DNA of 10,853 bases from assembly GCA_002454335.1 (NCBI GenBank), contig DKIP01000064.1, positions 1 to 10,853 of the forward strand. The letters run 5' to 3'. Shown one piece after another: positions 1-8,071 of the stretch. Origin of the DNA: Cytophagaceae bacterium UBA6715. Lineage in GTDB: Bacteria; Bacteroidota; Bacteroidia; Cytophagales; Spirosomataceae. The notes beneath the pieces were generated by a model, which did not search any database, was not told the origin of the DNA, and was given only the letters and a program-made list of their open reading frames with translations. Each line of letters begins with the position of its first letter. Within the stretch, counting starts at the first letter, position 1. Both the position numbers and the translations under genes were made by a program.

Positions 1-24
1 TGCGACCCCGGCAGCGTCTACCTC

Positions 25-3000
25 CTACCTCGTCAAGTCAGGTACAACCTCATTAGTCCCCAACTGCACGGAAAAGTGTATGGTATTCGAAGTCACATTA
101 AAAAACTTGATTTGATTCAACGCACTAGCGCTTACTGTGGAACCTACAAAAAAGTTTCCGGAAGTTCCACTTTGACCAGAAACGCGTAGCTGTCCATACT
201 GATTCATGACGCCCGAGGAACGTAAAACGCCATTCGAGGATATAAATTTCGTGGATGTCGTCTTCAACATCCCCGAATGATCTAAACTTGGAGAAGAAGC
301 GCCGCCCGCAATGCTATATACGCCATCCCATCCGTTTACGGTCAAGGTCTTTCCTGTCGTAAATGCCCCGGCTGAGGCAAAATTGATCATATGAGCTCCT
401 GCTCCTAATTGCAAGGTGGAATTATCACTGATAAATAATTGCCCCAACGTTTCCGAATAGCCCTCCGTACTCAAGGTTCCCCCATTAAAATACACCTGAC
501 TCGCATTCGAAATCACTTGATTCCCACCCAACACCAATCGGCCCGCCGTGATTCGGGTCAGACCCGTGTAAGTATTCGCTGCGTTCAGCGTCATTTGGCC
601 CAAACCCGTTTTATCCAAGCCCCCCGCGCCCGAAATAATTCCATTCACGATTAGATTCCCCGTCGACCCTGTTGTTCGCCCCACGGTCCACAAGGTACTC
701 CCATTCGTAATGGTACCCGACACCGTCAAATCCGACTCCGTATTCCAATTGACCGCCGTACCTGCCAAACTAATATTCCCTGACCAGCTACTCGCCCCGT
801 TTTTAGTCAACAACGCGCCATTGGCCGTAATCGCATTACTCGTGATGGTGAGGGTCTCCCCGGATACATTCAAGGCCCCATCCAACGTTAAATTCGCCCC
901 AGATGCAATGACCGTTCCGGCTGAATTTGAACCTAAAGCCAAATCGTTTTTCAAAATGGTTTGACCCGACGCCAAGGTCGTTAATCCCGTATAGGAACTC
1001 GCCGCATTCAAATTTAGAATTCCCGTATTGTTCTTAGTCAATGTCCCAAGCCCGGTCGCAATCTCTCCATTAATATGCAAGCTTCCATAAACATAACATG
1101 TCAGGTTCGTATTTGTCCCCTGAATCGCCGGACCGGTCGGTGGATTGATACTTAAACTTGAACTTTGATGAACATAAATGGATGACGCTGCCGATAACAT
1201 AAGCGTTCCGTTCCAAATATTCGTACCTGTGCTGGCATACAATACACCCATCGCCGGTAAACTACCTAATGTCAATGCTTCCCCCGTAACCGTTACACCA
1301 TTCAAGCGCAAGCCACCCCCATCGGCAATTGTCCCAGCACTCGTAGATCCTAATGAAGCGCCATGGCTAATGGCTAAATTACCCCCACTAATCCGTGTCA
1401 AACCCGTATAGGTATTCGCCGTCGTGGCCAATGTGGTTGTTCCCGCCCCCACTTTTTCCAAATGAACTACCCCAAGCCCATCCTCAATTAAACCATCGTA
1501 AGTCGAGTTATTTGCCCCAAATTTTAAAGTACTCGCATTCAAACTACCATTCGTTATTTTGGCCGAGGAAACCCCTGTAATCGAGGCAACGGTATTATTA
1601 AATCCATTCAAATCCAACATCGTATTTGCCGCTAAAATGACATCACTCTTGCTCGAAATTGCTTCGGAAACATTCAACACCAATTTTCCCTCATTCACTG
1701 TCGTACTTCCCGTATATGAATTCACCCCTCCGAAATGGAGAACTCCAGCACCCGATTTGGTGAAATTATACCCACGAATAATCGCTCCTCCCACCAAACC
1801 ATCGTTTACACCGCCCCCACTCGTGAGGGTCGTATTGCCCGTCATCAAGGTCACATTCCCTCCACCCGTATAACTCAATCCTCGTCCTAAACCCGCATTC
1901 ACATTATTTCGTAAACTTAATCCCGTAGCACCACTCAAGGTGATATTACCCCCATTACCTCCTATAACGTTGTCCGAATCATAGCCCCCTTCCGAACTCA
2001 AGACCCCACCATAATCTATATGACTCGAGCTTGAACTAATACTTATCGCTCCGCCCTTGCCTCCCCAGCCACCATTTCCTCCGTTTGAGATAACCGATCC
2101 ACGCATGTATACAATATTAACGGAACTAATCGATATCGCACCTCCCGTACCTGCCGTGGTCTGAAATGTCCGAATTGACGCCCCACCCGTAGCATCAAAC
2201 ACACTTCCGGCCGCCAAACTCACCGAACCACTAACCGCATAGGTCTGTGCTCCCCCATAGCCTCCGTTGTATCCTGCGTTACTCGGTTGGCTATTTTCCC
2301 AACCCTTCGTTAGTACTTGTCCCGTTCCCGCGACCACCAAATCTCCCCCAATGACCATCGTCACACTTCCCGTAGGATTCGTATTCGAGGAAAAGCTTGC
2401 TATTGATCCGCTTAAATCGACCACTGAATTCAATCGCACAATACTCGCCGCATTCAAAATCAAATTATAGGGATAAAGCTGTTGGGCCGACCGAATGGTC
2501 ATATTAGCATAAAACTGAACGACCCCTCCACTCGTTATCCGCAACGAAGAGGTATTGCTTCCATTGGTCAAGCAATTAAGATTGGTTACGGGAGATTCAA
2601 AAACCATATTTCCCGCCTGCGTCCCGCCGGCACGAACCGTACTCACCTCCACAAAATAATAGGCCCCCAATTTATTCTGTAAATCCGTCGCACTCAATAT
2701 CGCATTATCTGCTGTAGGATTGAAGCGGTAAACGCCACCGGGTGTCAAAGTCCACGTACCATTGCTACTCGTCGCAGCCGAAGTAATCCGAACATCACTA
2801 TGTCCCGTGGCACCCGTGAACTTAAGGGAACCCGGAACTAATTCACCATCCGTTAATTGCAAGGCATTGTATTGAACTGCTGTACCCGCATGATAAAAAA
2901 ACATTTGGCCCAAACGGTCCCGCGATAATGCTGCATTTGTACCCACATAAATCCGTCCCGCAGTGCCCGTTGATCCCGGATTTGCATAGCTTCCCTGCCA

Positions 3001-5484
3001 GCCGTTAATCGTCAAATAATGAAAATCAAACAATCCACTCAAACCACTAAATCGTAACGTATGCACCGAATTACCCAAGGATATACTCGAGAGCGTGTTA
3101 AGATTTAATTCAGCCAATGTTTCCGTGTAACCGCCAGTCGATAAATCCCCACCACTTAATTTTAACGAACTCACATCCGGAATGCGTTCATTATTTCCCA
3201 ATAACAAAGACCCCCCAATGAGTTCGGTTTGGCCGGTGTATAAGGCCTCCCCCACTAATTCAACGACGCCACCAGGAGAACCATAGACTTTCAATCCATA
3301 GCTATTGGCAGCGATAGCAGGACTTCCGGTCAAACTTAATTTACCCGAGTAGCTACCAAGCCCAATCCCCACAGTTCCTCCCACGGTAATCGTCCCAGAC
3401 CACACATTGTCCCCACTCACATTTCGGATGGCTCCGCCACTTCCTCCAATACCCAAACCGGATACCGTCAAAGATTTTCCGAGGATCGAGATTCCGCCTG
3501 TTAACTCTAAGGCAGCTTGATTAGCTACGGTGATTCCACTGGAAGTTGAACCCAAAGCGCCATTGGAACCGGCACGCAAAGTTCCATTCCGACCAGTCAC
3601 TTGCGTCAAACCACTGTAGCTATTATTCGCTAATAAATAAATACTCCCACCTCCATCATAAGTTATTCCACCCGTACCTAAATTCATAGCTCCTCCCACA
3701 CTCAAAATACCATATCCACCAAACCATAAACTTGCATTTGTTCCAGTTAGAACATTCGAAGCAGTCAAATTTAAAGTCCCGTTAAATACGGTCACCCGTA
3801 CGCCTGACACCACCGATATTTCGCCAGCAAAACTATTCGTTCCACTTAAATTATAGAAAGCTCCCCGACTACCCGGTCCCACTCCCACCAAACTTAATGC
3901 TTCAGCTCCCACATTTATTCCACCGAAAAACTCCAAACATCCTCCTGAACTTACCGTTGTCCCTTGTTGCACAGAACCCAATCCTGTCGAATGGCCAACA
4001 CTCAAAACGCCAGCATTTATAGTTGTAGGCCCCGTGTAGGTATTCGCGCCAGACACTGTCATCGTGCCAGTCCCATTTTTCACCAAACTCAATACCCCCA
4101 CCCCATCTTCAATCACGCCAGTGTGATTTGTGGATGAATTATTTGAACCCACTGTCAACGTCACTGAAGCTCCCACACTATTGGTGATTTTCGCCCCCCC
4201 GTCCAAACTGGCCAATGTCAAGGAATTGCCAACTACATCAATCTCCGTTCCTGTACTCGAAGTTAAAGCCGTACCGGATGGGATCGCCCCGGCAACTGCT
4301 AAATAAAGTTTACCTCCATTCAACGTCGTAGTTCCCGAATAGACATTAACCCCATCTAAGCGCAATACGCCAGCTCCTGATTTGATAAAATTCGACCCAC
4401 GAATGATCGAACCTCCCGCCAAACCATCGTTGACTCCACCACCCGTCGTCAAGGTCGTATTCCCCGTAGATAAGGATACGATTCCACCCCCCGTATAGCT
4501 CGTTCCTCGACCCCGACCCGCATTCACATTACTTCGAAGGCTCAAACCTCCTGGAGCGCTCAAGGTAATATTTCCTCCATTTCCCCCGATCACCCAGCCA
4601 TAATCATTCCCCCCCTCCGAACTCAACACGCCGCTATAATCTAACGAACCATTCGAACTGCTGATTGACAAGTCACCTCCCTTCCCCCCATTGTTCCCAT
4701 TACCTCCGAGCGATACAACGGATCCGCGCAAGGTGATCGAATTAACTGAATTGATCGTGATCGCTCCACCCGTACCCCCATTATTATTATACGTAGGCAT
4801 CACGGCTCCTCCCCCCGTAGCGTCCAGGACACTCCCAGCCGCAAAATTCACAGAACCACTGACAGTGTAGGTTTGGCTCGCACCATTCCCTCCATTTAAA
4901 CCCGAATAAGCACCTGTGGCATTGCTCCATCCTTTGGTCATTATCTGTCCGCTTGCGCTTACAATGAAATCCCCGCCAATCGTCATACTTAAATTCGCTG
5001 GCCGAACTGGACTATTCGTATTAAACACACTACCACCACTCAAATCCAAGACGGCATTGACGCGTACATCGCCCCCTACATTAAATAAGACACTACTGGG
5101 TCCTTCAGTGGTTCGAATTGCCATATTGGCATTGATTTGCAATTCCCCCGCACAGGTAATTCGAAAAGTAGATGAATTCGAATAATAATAGAAATTCAAT
5201 TGGCTCACAGCGGCATCAACAAGTACATTCCCCGCCTGCGTTCCTCCAACCCGAGTCGTATTAATCTCTACAGATGTATATGCCCCTAATTTATTTTGTA
5301 AATCCGTTGCACTTAAAATGGCATCATCTGCTGTGGGAAAAAAGGTATTTGCGCCATTCGGGCCACTTCCCCAAATACCATTACTACTCGTAGCAGCATT
5401 GGTAATTCGAATATTGCTATGTTGAGCCAGCACGACAAAACTCAACAACCAAAACACAGCAACTAAATGGATTCTCATCATCAT
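25..5484 (-). CDS. Giant secreted PATR-repeat (autotransporter-associated beta-strand) surface protein, two tandem units
   Basis: A 1819-residue, Gly/Ser/Thr/Asn-rich protein that is probably exported and forms a long beta-solenoid stalk or adhesin. An N-terminal signal peptide is visible (residues 1-20, hydrophobic VAVFWLLSFVVLA, likely cut before QHSN). Two homologous units follow (about 25-897 and 898-1819). Each has a Gly-rich head with GGNGG/GGKGG runs, then four repeats of the type KxGxGxLxLxGxNxYTGxTTxxxGxL, known as the autotransporter-associated beta-strand (PATR) repeat, then a tail with an NGW motif. Unlike classical type V autotransporters, no C-terminal beta-barrel is present. 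I also see no type IX secretion sorting domain: the protein simply ends NEVVPDLTR. Translation could begin at any of three consecutive ATGs (MMMR); the first is used here, 8 bases after the stop of the fibre gene, so co-translation is likely. The ligand and function are unknown. The reading frame is very secure; the adhesin role is inferred. Confidence 0.93.
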   Translation of the reverse strand: MMMRIHLVAVFWLLSFVVLAQHSNIRITNAATSSNGIWGSGPNGANTFFPTADDAILSATDLQNKLGAYTSVEINTTRVGGTQAGNVLVDAAVSQLNFYYYSNSSTFRITCAGELQINANMAIRTTEGPSSVLFNVGGDVRVNAVLDLSGGSVFNTNSPVRPANLSMTIGGDFIVSASGQIMTKGWSNATGAYSGLNGGNGASQTYTVSGSVNFAAGSVLDATGGGAVMPTYNNNGGTGGAITINSVNSITLRGSVVSLGGNGNNGGKGGDLSISSSNGSLDYSGVLSSEGGNDYGWVIGGNGGNITLSAPGGLSLRSNVNAGRGRGTSYTGGGIVSLSTGNTTLTTGGGVNDGLAGGSIIRGSNFIKSGAGVLRLDGVNVYSGTTTLNGGKLYLAVAGAIPSGTALTSSTGTEIDVVGNSLTLASLDGGAKITNSVGASVTLTVGSNNSSTNHTGVIEDGVGVLSLVKNGTGTMTVSGANTYTGPTTINAGVLSVGHSTGLGSVQQGTTVSSGGCLEFFGGINVGAEALSLVGVGPGSRGAFYNLSGTNSFAGEISVVSGVRVTVFNGTLNLTASNVLTGTNASLWFGGYGILSVGGAMNLGTGGITYDGGGSIYLLANNSYSGLTQVTGRNGTLRAGSNGALGSTSSGITVANQAALELTGGISILGKSLTVSGLGIGGSGGAIRNVSGDNVWSGTITVGGTVGIGLGSYSGKLSLTGSPAIAANSYGLKVYGSPGGVVELVGEALYTGQTELIGGSLLLGNNERIPDVSSLKLSGGDLSTGGYTETLAELNLNTLSSISLGNSVHTLRFSGLSGLFDFHYLTINGWQGSYANPGSTGTAGRIYVGTNAALSRDRLGQMFFYHAGTAVQYNALQLTDGELVPGSLKFTGATGHSDVRITSAATSSNGTWTLTPGGVYRFNPTADNAILSATDLQNKLGAYYFVEVSTVRAGGTQAGNMVFESPVTNLNCLTNGSNTSSLRITSGGVVQFYANMTIRSAQQLYPYNLILNAASIVRLNSVVDLSGSIASFSSNTNPTGSVTMVIGGDLVVAGTGQVLTKGWENSQPSNAGYNGGYGGAQTYAVSGSVSLAAGSVFDATGGASIRTFQTTAGTGGAISISSVNIVYMRGSVISNGGNGGWGGKGGAISISSSSSHIDYGGVLSSEGGYDSDNVIGGNGGNITLSGATGLSLRNNVNAGLGRGLSYTGGGNVTLMTGNTTLTSGGGVNDGLVGGAIIRGYNFTKSGAGVLHFGGVNSYTGSTTVNEGKLVLNVSEAISSKSDVILAANTMLDLNGFNNTVASITGVSSAKITNGSLNASTLKFGANNSTYDGLIEDGLGVVHLEKVGAGTTTLATTANTYTGLTRISGGNLAISHGASLGSTSAGTIADGGGLRLNGVTVTGEALTLGSLPAMGVLYASTGTNIWNGTLMLSAASSIYVHQSSSLSINPPTGPAIQGTNTNLTCYVYGSLHINGEIATGLGTLTKNNTGILNLNAASSYTGLTTLASGQTILKNDLALGSNSAGTVIASGANLTLDGALNVSGETLTITSNAITANGALLTKNGASSWSGNISLAGTAVNWNTESDLTVSGTITNGSTLWTVGRTTGSTGNLIVNGIISGAGGLDKTGLGQMTLNAANTYTGLTRITAGRLVLGGNQVISNASQVYFNGGTLSTEGYSETLGQLFISDNSTLQLGAGAHMINFASAGAFTTGKTLTVNGWDGVYSIAGGASSPSLDHSGMLKTTSTKFISSNGVLRSSGVMNQYGQLRVSGQSGTSGNFFVGSTVSASALNQIKFFNVTSNTIHFSVQLGTNEVVPDLTR
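28..2793 (-). repeat. Unit 2 of the intragenic tandem duplication (residues 898-1819)
   Basis: Second homologous half of the giant PATR protein. It opens with VRITSAATSSNG (898-909). A head of 374 residues (898-1271) aligns with 372 residues of unit 1 (25-396) with few gaps. It continues through four PATR repeats and a tail containing NGWDG (1717-1721). It is longer than unit 1 mainly because of extra residues before the fourth PATR repeat and a longer tail. Confidence 0.9.
526..4392 (-). repeat. Eight PATR (autotransporter-associated beta-strand) protein repeats, four per unit
   Basis: Repeats of about 29-35 residues were located by eye at residues 365-396, 466-497, 605-639, 735-763 (unit 1) and 1240-1271, 1342-1373, 1481-1512, 1623-1653 (unit 2). 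The core is GxGxLxLxGxNxYTGxTTxxxGxLxLG; the copy at 605-639 is the most degenerate. Unit-to-unit offsets are 875, 876, 876 and 888 residues, so the repeats were copied with the unit and not added independently. In known autotransporters this repeat marks the passenger beta-helix; that role here is by analogy. Confidence 0.85.
2794..5412 (-). repeat. Unit 1 of the intragenic tandem duplication (residues 25-897)
   Basis: This stretch encodes the first of two homologous halves of the giant PATR protein. Landmarks are the RITNAATSSNG start (residues 26-36), the block P50-Y69, IIRG just before the first PATR repeat, and NGWQG (residues 827-831). Its end (GELVPGSLKF) resembles the end of the whole protein (NEVVPDLTR). 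The matching landmarks in the second half lie 873 to 890 residues later. Confidence 0.9.
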
Positions 5485-5492
5485 GACTTACA

Positions 5493-7340
5493 TCAATAGT
5501 AATAATCCACTTGAATCCGATCGCCCACAACTAAAGTCGCCGCCCCATTATTCGTCGGGTTATAGGTCAAAGTTGTTCCCGAAACAGAGAGCGCCGTCTT
5601 CGAAATCCGAACTCCATTGATAAATAAACGAATCGTTGAATTGACATTCGGGGATTGTGTGAGCGTAAAACTTGTTTGACCTGCTGTCGCTACGGTGTAC
5701 TCATCCGAGACAAATCGAACCAAACTGTAATCCATATTAATCGTCGCCTGGCTAACCGCATTCGTTCCATTTCCCTTCAGCATCCCCGTCAGCGTCGTGG
5801 CACCCGTTCCTCCTTTTCCCACCGTCAAACTTCCGAAAAACTTCGCATCGGTCACCGCACCATTCGCGATTTTGGCCGTACTAATTGCATTATCGCTGAT
5901 CACCGGCGCCGCCGCAGTCGTCCCCGATCCTCCCAAATCACCCGCCAATTGAATCTTGCCTTTCGTGGTCGTATTCGCATCCACCACCGTGGCACTCGCC
6001 ATCGCAGTCTGCACATAGGCCGTAGTAGCCAAGGCAGTCGAATTGTTACCGGAGGTTTGCGTTACGCCCGTCGTACCCGTGGGTAAACTCGGTGTACCCG
6101 AAAATACCGGCGAATTTAAATCCGCCTTATTGTTCAAGGAAGTCTGCGAAGCAATCCCCGACGTGGCCTGATCCACATAATCCTTCACCGCCTTCACCGA
6201 CGGGTATTTGGCATTCGATCCGGCATCTGCCACTAAGTCAGTCGACTTATTCAGTAAGGATTCTTTCTGGACTAGGCCAGGTACTGTGGGTGTCGTCGCT
6301 GTACCTGCTAGATCACCGGCCAACTGAATTTTTCCCGTCGCAAGGGTCGTTGCATCGGGAACACCGTTGGAAATAACCATGGACATTGCATTATCGACAT
6401 AAGATTTCACCGCACGCTGAGTCGGATAGAGGCTATTACTCGGATTTGAATTGCCTAAATCGATGGCGGCCGATTTATTGACCATGTTTTCATAGGTTCC
6501 GGAGAGATTGGCAACCGTACTCTGCGTAACATTTAATTGCGATTGCAAGGACCCGATTTGGCCTTGCATCGTAGAGGCCGTCGCTTGAATTTGACTCGAA
6601 TTCTGCTGAATGCGTACATCATAATCATGCAAGGTAGTATTCACCTGCATCATGTCATCGGCTTGTTGCTTAAGCCGACTCGTTAATCCGGAAATCGACT
6701 GATCAATAATCCCAAAACGCGTCTTGTTTGCAGACTGATTCGCTTCAATCTTGGCGGAATTTTCCTGTACGCCCGTCAAGGCCGTGCCCATATCCTTCTT
6801 GATGGGATCCAAATCTTTGGGAATCAAATACCCCACATCATTTTTATACTGACTTAAATTCGTAGGAGAATCCCGAACATTTTTGTAATCCACTGAGGCA
6901 GCATAAAGCGAATAGGGACTAAAAGTCATCAGTTGATTACTTACTTCTGTATAATTTCCGGTGCCCGTAAAATTGACCGAGACCTGAAGTCGCTTTAATT
7001 TTTCATCCCAAACGATGGAATCAAATTGCGAATAGCGCACAGTCCCTGACGATGCGTTTGTACCCAAAGTTACCGTAGAGTTCCCCGAACCTATGATTAA
7101 ATTTACCAGACCAAATTCATCCGTCTGTGTTTGATGAACTTCCTCGTAATCAATCCCTGCTTGTGAAATCAATGTAAATCGTACCCAAACCTTTCCTTTC
7201 GACAATGGCTGCCCAGCGATGACTTGCCCAGGAATTTCAATCGTGTTGGGATCTAAGATTACAGCTTGATAATTCAGGCCTTTTTGTTGGCCCAAAACAC
7301 GCAACGAAAACAAAAGAAATAGTAGATACAGATACTTCAT
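5493..7340 (-). CDS. Secreted fibre-like surface protein: Bacteroidota N-terminal module plus phage-tail-fibre-type repeats
   Basis: A 615-residue protein that is probably surface-exposed and fibrous. Residues 1-17 are a signal peptide (YLYLLFLLFSLRVLG, then QQKG). Residues about 21-147 match the module common at the start of Bacteroidota surface proteins: LNYQAVILDP, VWVRFTL, EEVHQTQTDEFGLVNL, and closing SPYSLYA. Residues about 175-290 are Gln/Asn/Ser-rich and heptad-like, so probably coiled coil. Paired short repeats follow, then a Gly-rich GKGGTGATTLTGMLKGNGT segment (508-526). A beta-rich terminal domain (about 545-615) contains FINGVRIS, TLTYNPTNNG and GDRIQVDYYY, a pattern seen at the ends of fibre-like proteins. 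Such architectures in phage fibres are trimeric; trimerisation here is inferred. It lies 11 bases downstream of the barrel gene and 8 upstream of the giant PATR gene. It could be an adhesin, or a structural partner of the PATR protein. Function is not established. Confidence 0.9.
   Translation of the reverse strand: MKYLYLLFLLFSLRVLGQQKGLNYQAVILDPNTIEIPGQVIAGQPLSKGKVWVRFTLISQAGIDYEEVHQTQTDEFGLVNLIIGSGNSTVTLGTNASSGTVRYSQFDSIVWDEKLKRLQVSVNFTGTGNYTEVSNQLMTFSPYSLYAASVDYKNVRDSPTNLSQYKNDVGYLIPKDLDPIKKDMGTALTGVQENSAKIEANQSANKTRFGIIDQSISGLTSRLKQQADDMMQVNTTLHDYDVRIQQNSSQIQATASTMQGQIGSLQSQLNVTQSTVANLSGTYENMVNKSAAIDLGNSNPSNSLYPTQRAVKSYVDNAMSMVISNGVPDATTLATGKIQLAGDLAGTATTPTVPGLVQKESLLNKSTDLVADAGSNAKYPSVKAVKDYVDQATSGIASQTSLNNKADLNSPVFSGTPSLPTGTTGVTQTSGNNSTALATTAYVQTAMASATVVDANTTTKGKIQLAGDLGGSGTTAAAPVISDNAISTAKIANGAVTDAKFFGSLTVGKGGTGATTLTGMLKGNGTNAVSQATINMDYSLVRFVSDEYTVATAGQTSFTLTQSPNVNSTIRLFINGVRISKTALSVSGTTLTYNPTNNGAATLVVGDRIQVDYYY
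5757..6428 (-). repeat. Tail-fibre-like repeats within the 615-residue fibre protein (residues 305-528)
   Basis: Two copies of YPTQRAVKSYVD / YPSVKAVKDYVD (305-316 and 379-390) alternate with two copies of GKIQLAGDLAGTATTPTVP / GKIQLAGDLGGSGTTAAAP (336-354 and 461-479). Between them, GTPSLPTGTTG with ALATTAYVQTAMA (415-448) resembles the GTPTAPTA...ATTAFV repeats of phage tail fibres. The array ends in GGTGATTLTGMLKGNGT. Resemblance is from recalled family patterns; no search was run. Confidence 0.75.
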
Positions 7341-7351
7341 TTGATTTTCAT

Positions 7352-8071
7352 TTATGGATTCAAGCTAATTCCCATCGAAATTGTCAGGGGTGACATATCC
7401 AATTTCCCCGTGGGACTTTGAGGAGCAAAAAGGCTTTCAGTCTTTCGAACTTGAACAAATGCGCGAATATTCGAACTAACGATTTTCGTTAGCTCCATCT
7501 GATATCCTGCGAATACTTTGAAGGAATTAAATTGACTATCCTGCGTCAAGGGATAATAACGATTGGATAACAGCTGGTTCCCGGCAATCAGTTGCTGGCC
7601 CATCACAACACCCGCTACACCCAGATCCCATCCTTTGTAAAAGGTATATTTGGGGCCTAAAGCCAACGAGAATCCGACAAAATCCGTTTGGTAAGAAAAG
7701 GCTATTTGCTGCACATCCCCAATGGCGTTCAGTTGGTGATAATTCAACCCTACTGCATAATTCAGTAGGCTCAACGACCTCGCTAGTTTAGGCCGATTAC
7801 TGAAATAAATCGCCGACTTAGAAAACTTAGAAATCAAATGAGCTGTATCCACGAGCACATGTTCATGCGCAACTTCGACATGTAAACCCGACGATGGTTT
7901 CATCCAATCAATCAGCTTACCCTTAGAATTTTCGAATTGGTACGATGTGATGGCGGATCCGATGGACCATTTCCAAGATTGAGCATGCGCATGAAATGGC
8001 GCATGACACATATAGCATGTTATCAACAAAACGCCATAGAGGTGTTTCGCCAAGGCTTTATAATATTTCAT
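7352..8071 (-). CDS. Probable outer-membrane beta-barrel protein, first gene of the surface-protein cluster
   Basis: A 239-residue protein of unrecognised family. Residues 1-30 form a signal peptide (hydrophobic LYGVLLITCYMC, likely cut after AHA before QSW). The mature part of about 209 residues has alternating hydrophobic/polar stretches typical of barrel strands: SAIYFS, YAVGLNYHQL, IAFSYQTDFVGFSLALGPKYTFYKG, LGVAGVVMGQQL, FKVFAGYQMEL, NIRAFVQVRK and a final LTISMGISLNP. The length would fit a small barrel of roughly 8-10 strands. The last residue is Pro, not the aromatic typical of many barrel proteins. In this phylum small barrels of the PorP/SprF type often sit beside large surface adhesins and help their export or anchoring; this protein is shorter than that family and I cannot assign it there. 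It is followed after 11 bases by the fibre gene, so the two are probably co-transcribed. No clear promoter was found upstream. Confidence 0.85.
   Translation of the reverse strand: MKYYKALAKHLYGVLLITCYMCHAPFHAHAQSWKWSIGSAITSYQFENSKGKLIDWMKPSSGLHVEVAHEHVLVDTAHLISKFSKSAIYFSNRPKLARSLSLLNYAVGLNYHQLNAIGDVQQIAFSYQTDFVGFSLALGPKYTFYKGWDLGVAGVVMGQQLIAGNQLLSNRYYPLTQDSQFNSFKVFAGYQMELTKIVSSNIRAFVQVRKTESLFAPQSPTGKLDMSPLTISMGISLNP

Noticed and set aside
1..24. Possible terminator or downstream gene after the giant PATR gene
   Set aside because: Only 24 bases are available beyond the stop; nothing can be supported.
439..2682. Several plus-strand open frames of 60-105 codons opposite the giant PATR gene
   Set aside because: Pro/Thr-rich antisense shadows of Gly/Thr/Asn-rich repeats; no signal peptide, domain or promoter, and the opposite strand has one continuous 1819-codon frame.
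526..5412. DNA repeats in the PATR gene as a possible CRISPR or satellite array
   Set aside because: The repeats are protein-level, diverged in DNA, in frame and irregularly spaced; there are no uniform direct repeats with spacers.
5655..6086. Plus-strand open frame of 143 codons opposite the fibre gene
   Set aside because: Arg-rich, low-complexity translation with no recognisable domain, lying wholly antisense to a well-supported gene; it mirrors the codon bias of the repeats on the other strand.
5493..7340. Prophage remnant suggested by tail-fibre-like repeats
   Set aside because: The protein has a bacterial signal peptide and Bacteroidota surface module, and no capsid, portal, terminase, integrase, baseplate or attachment site is present around it.
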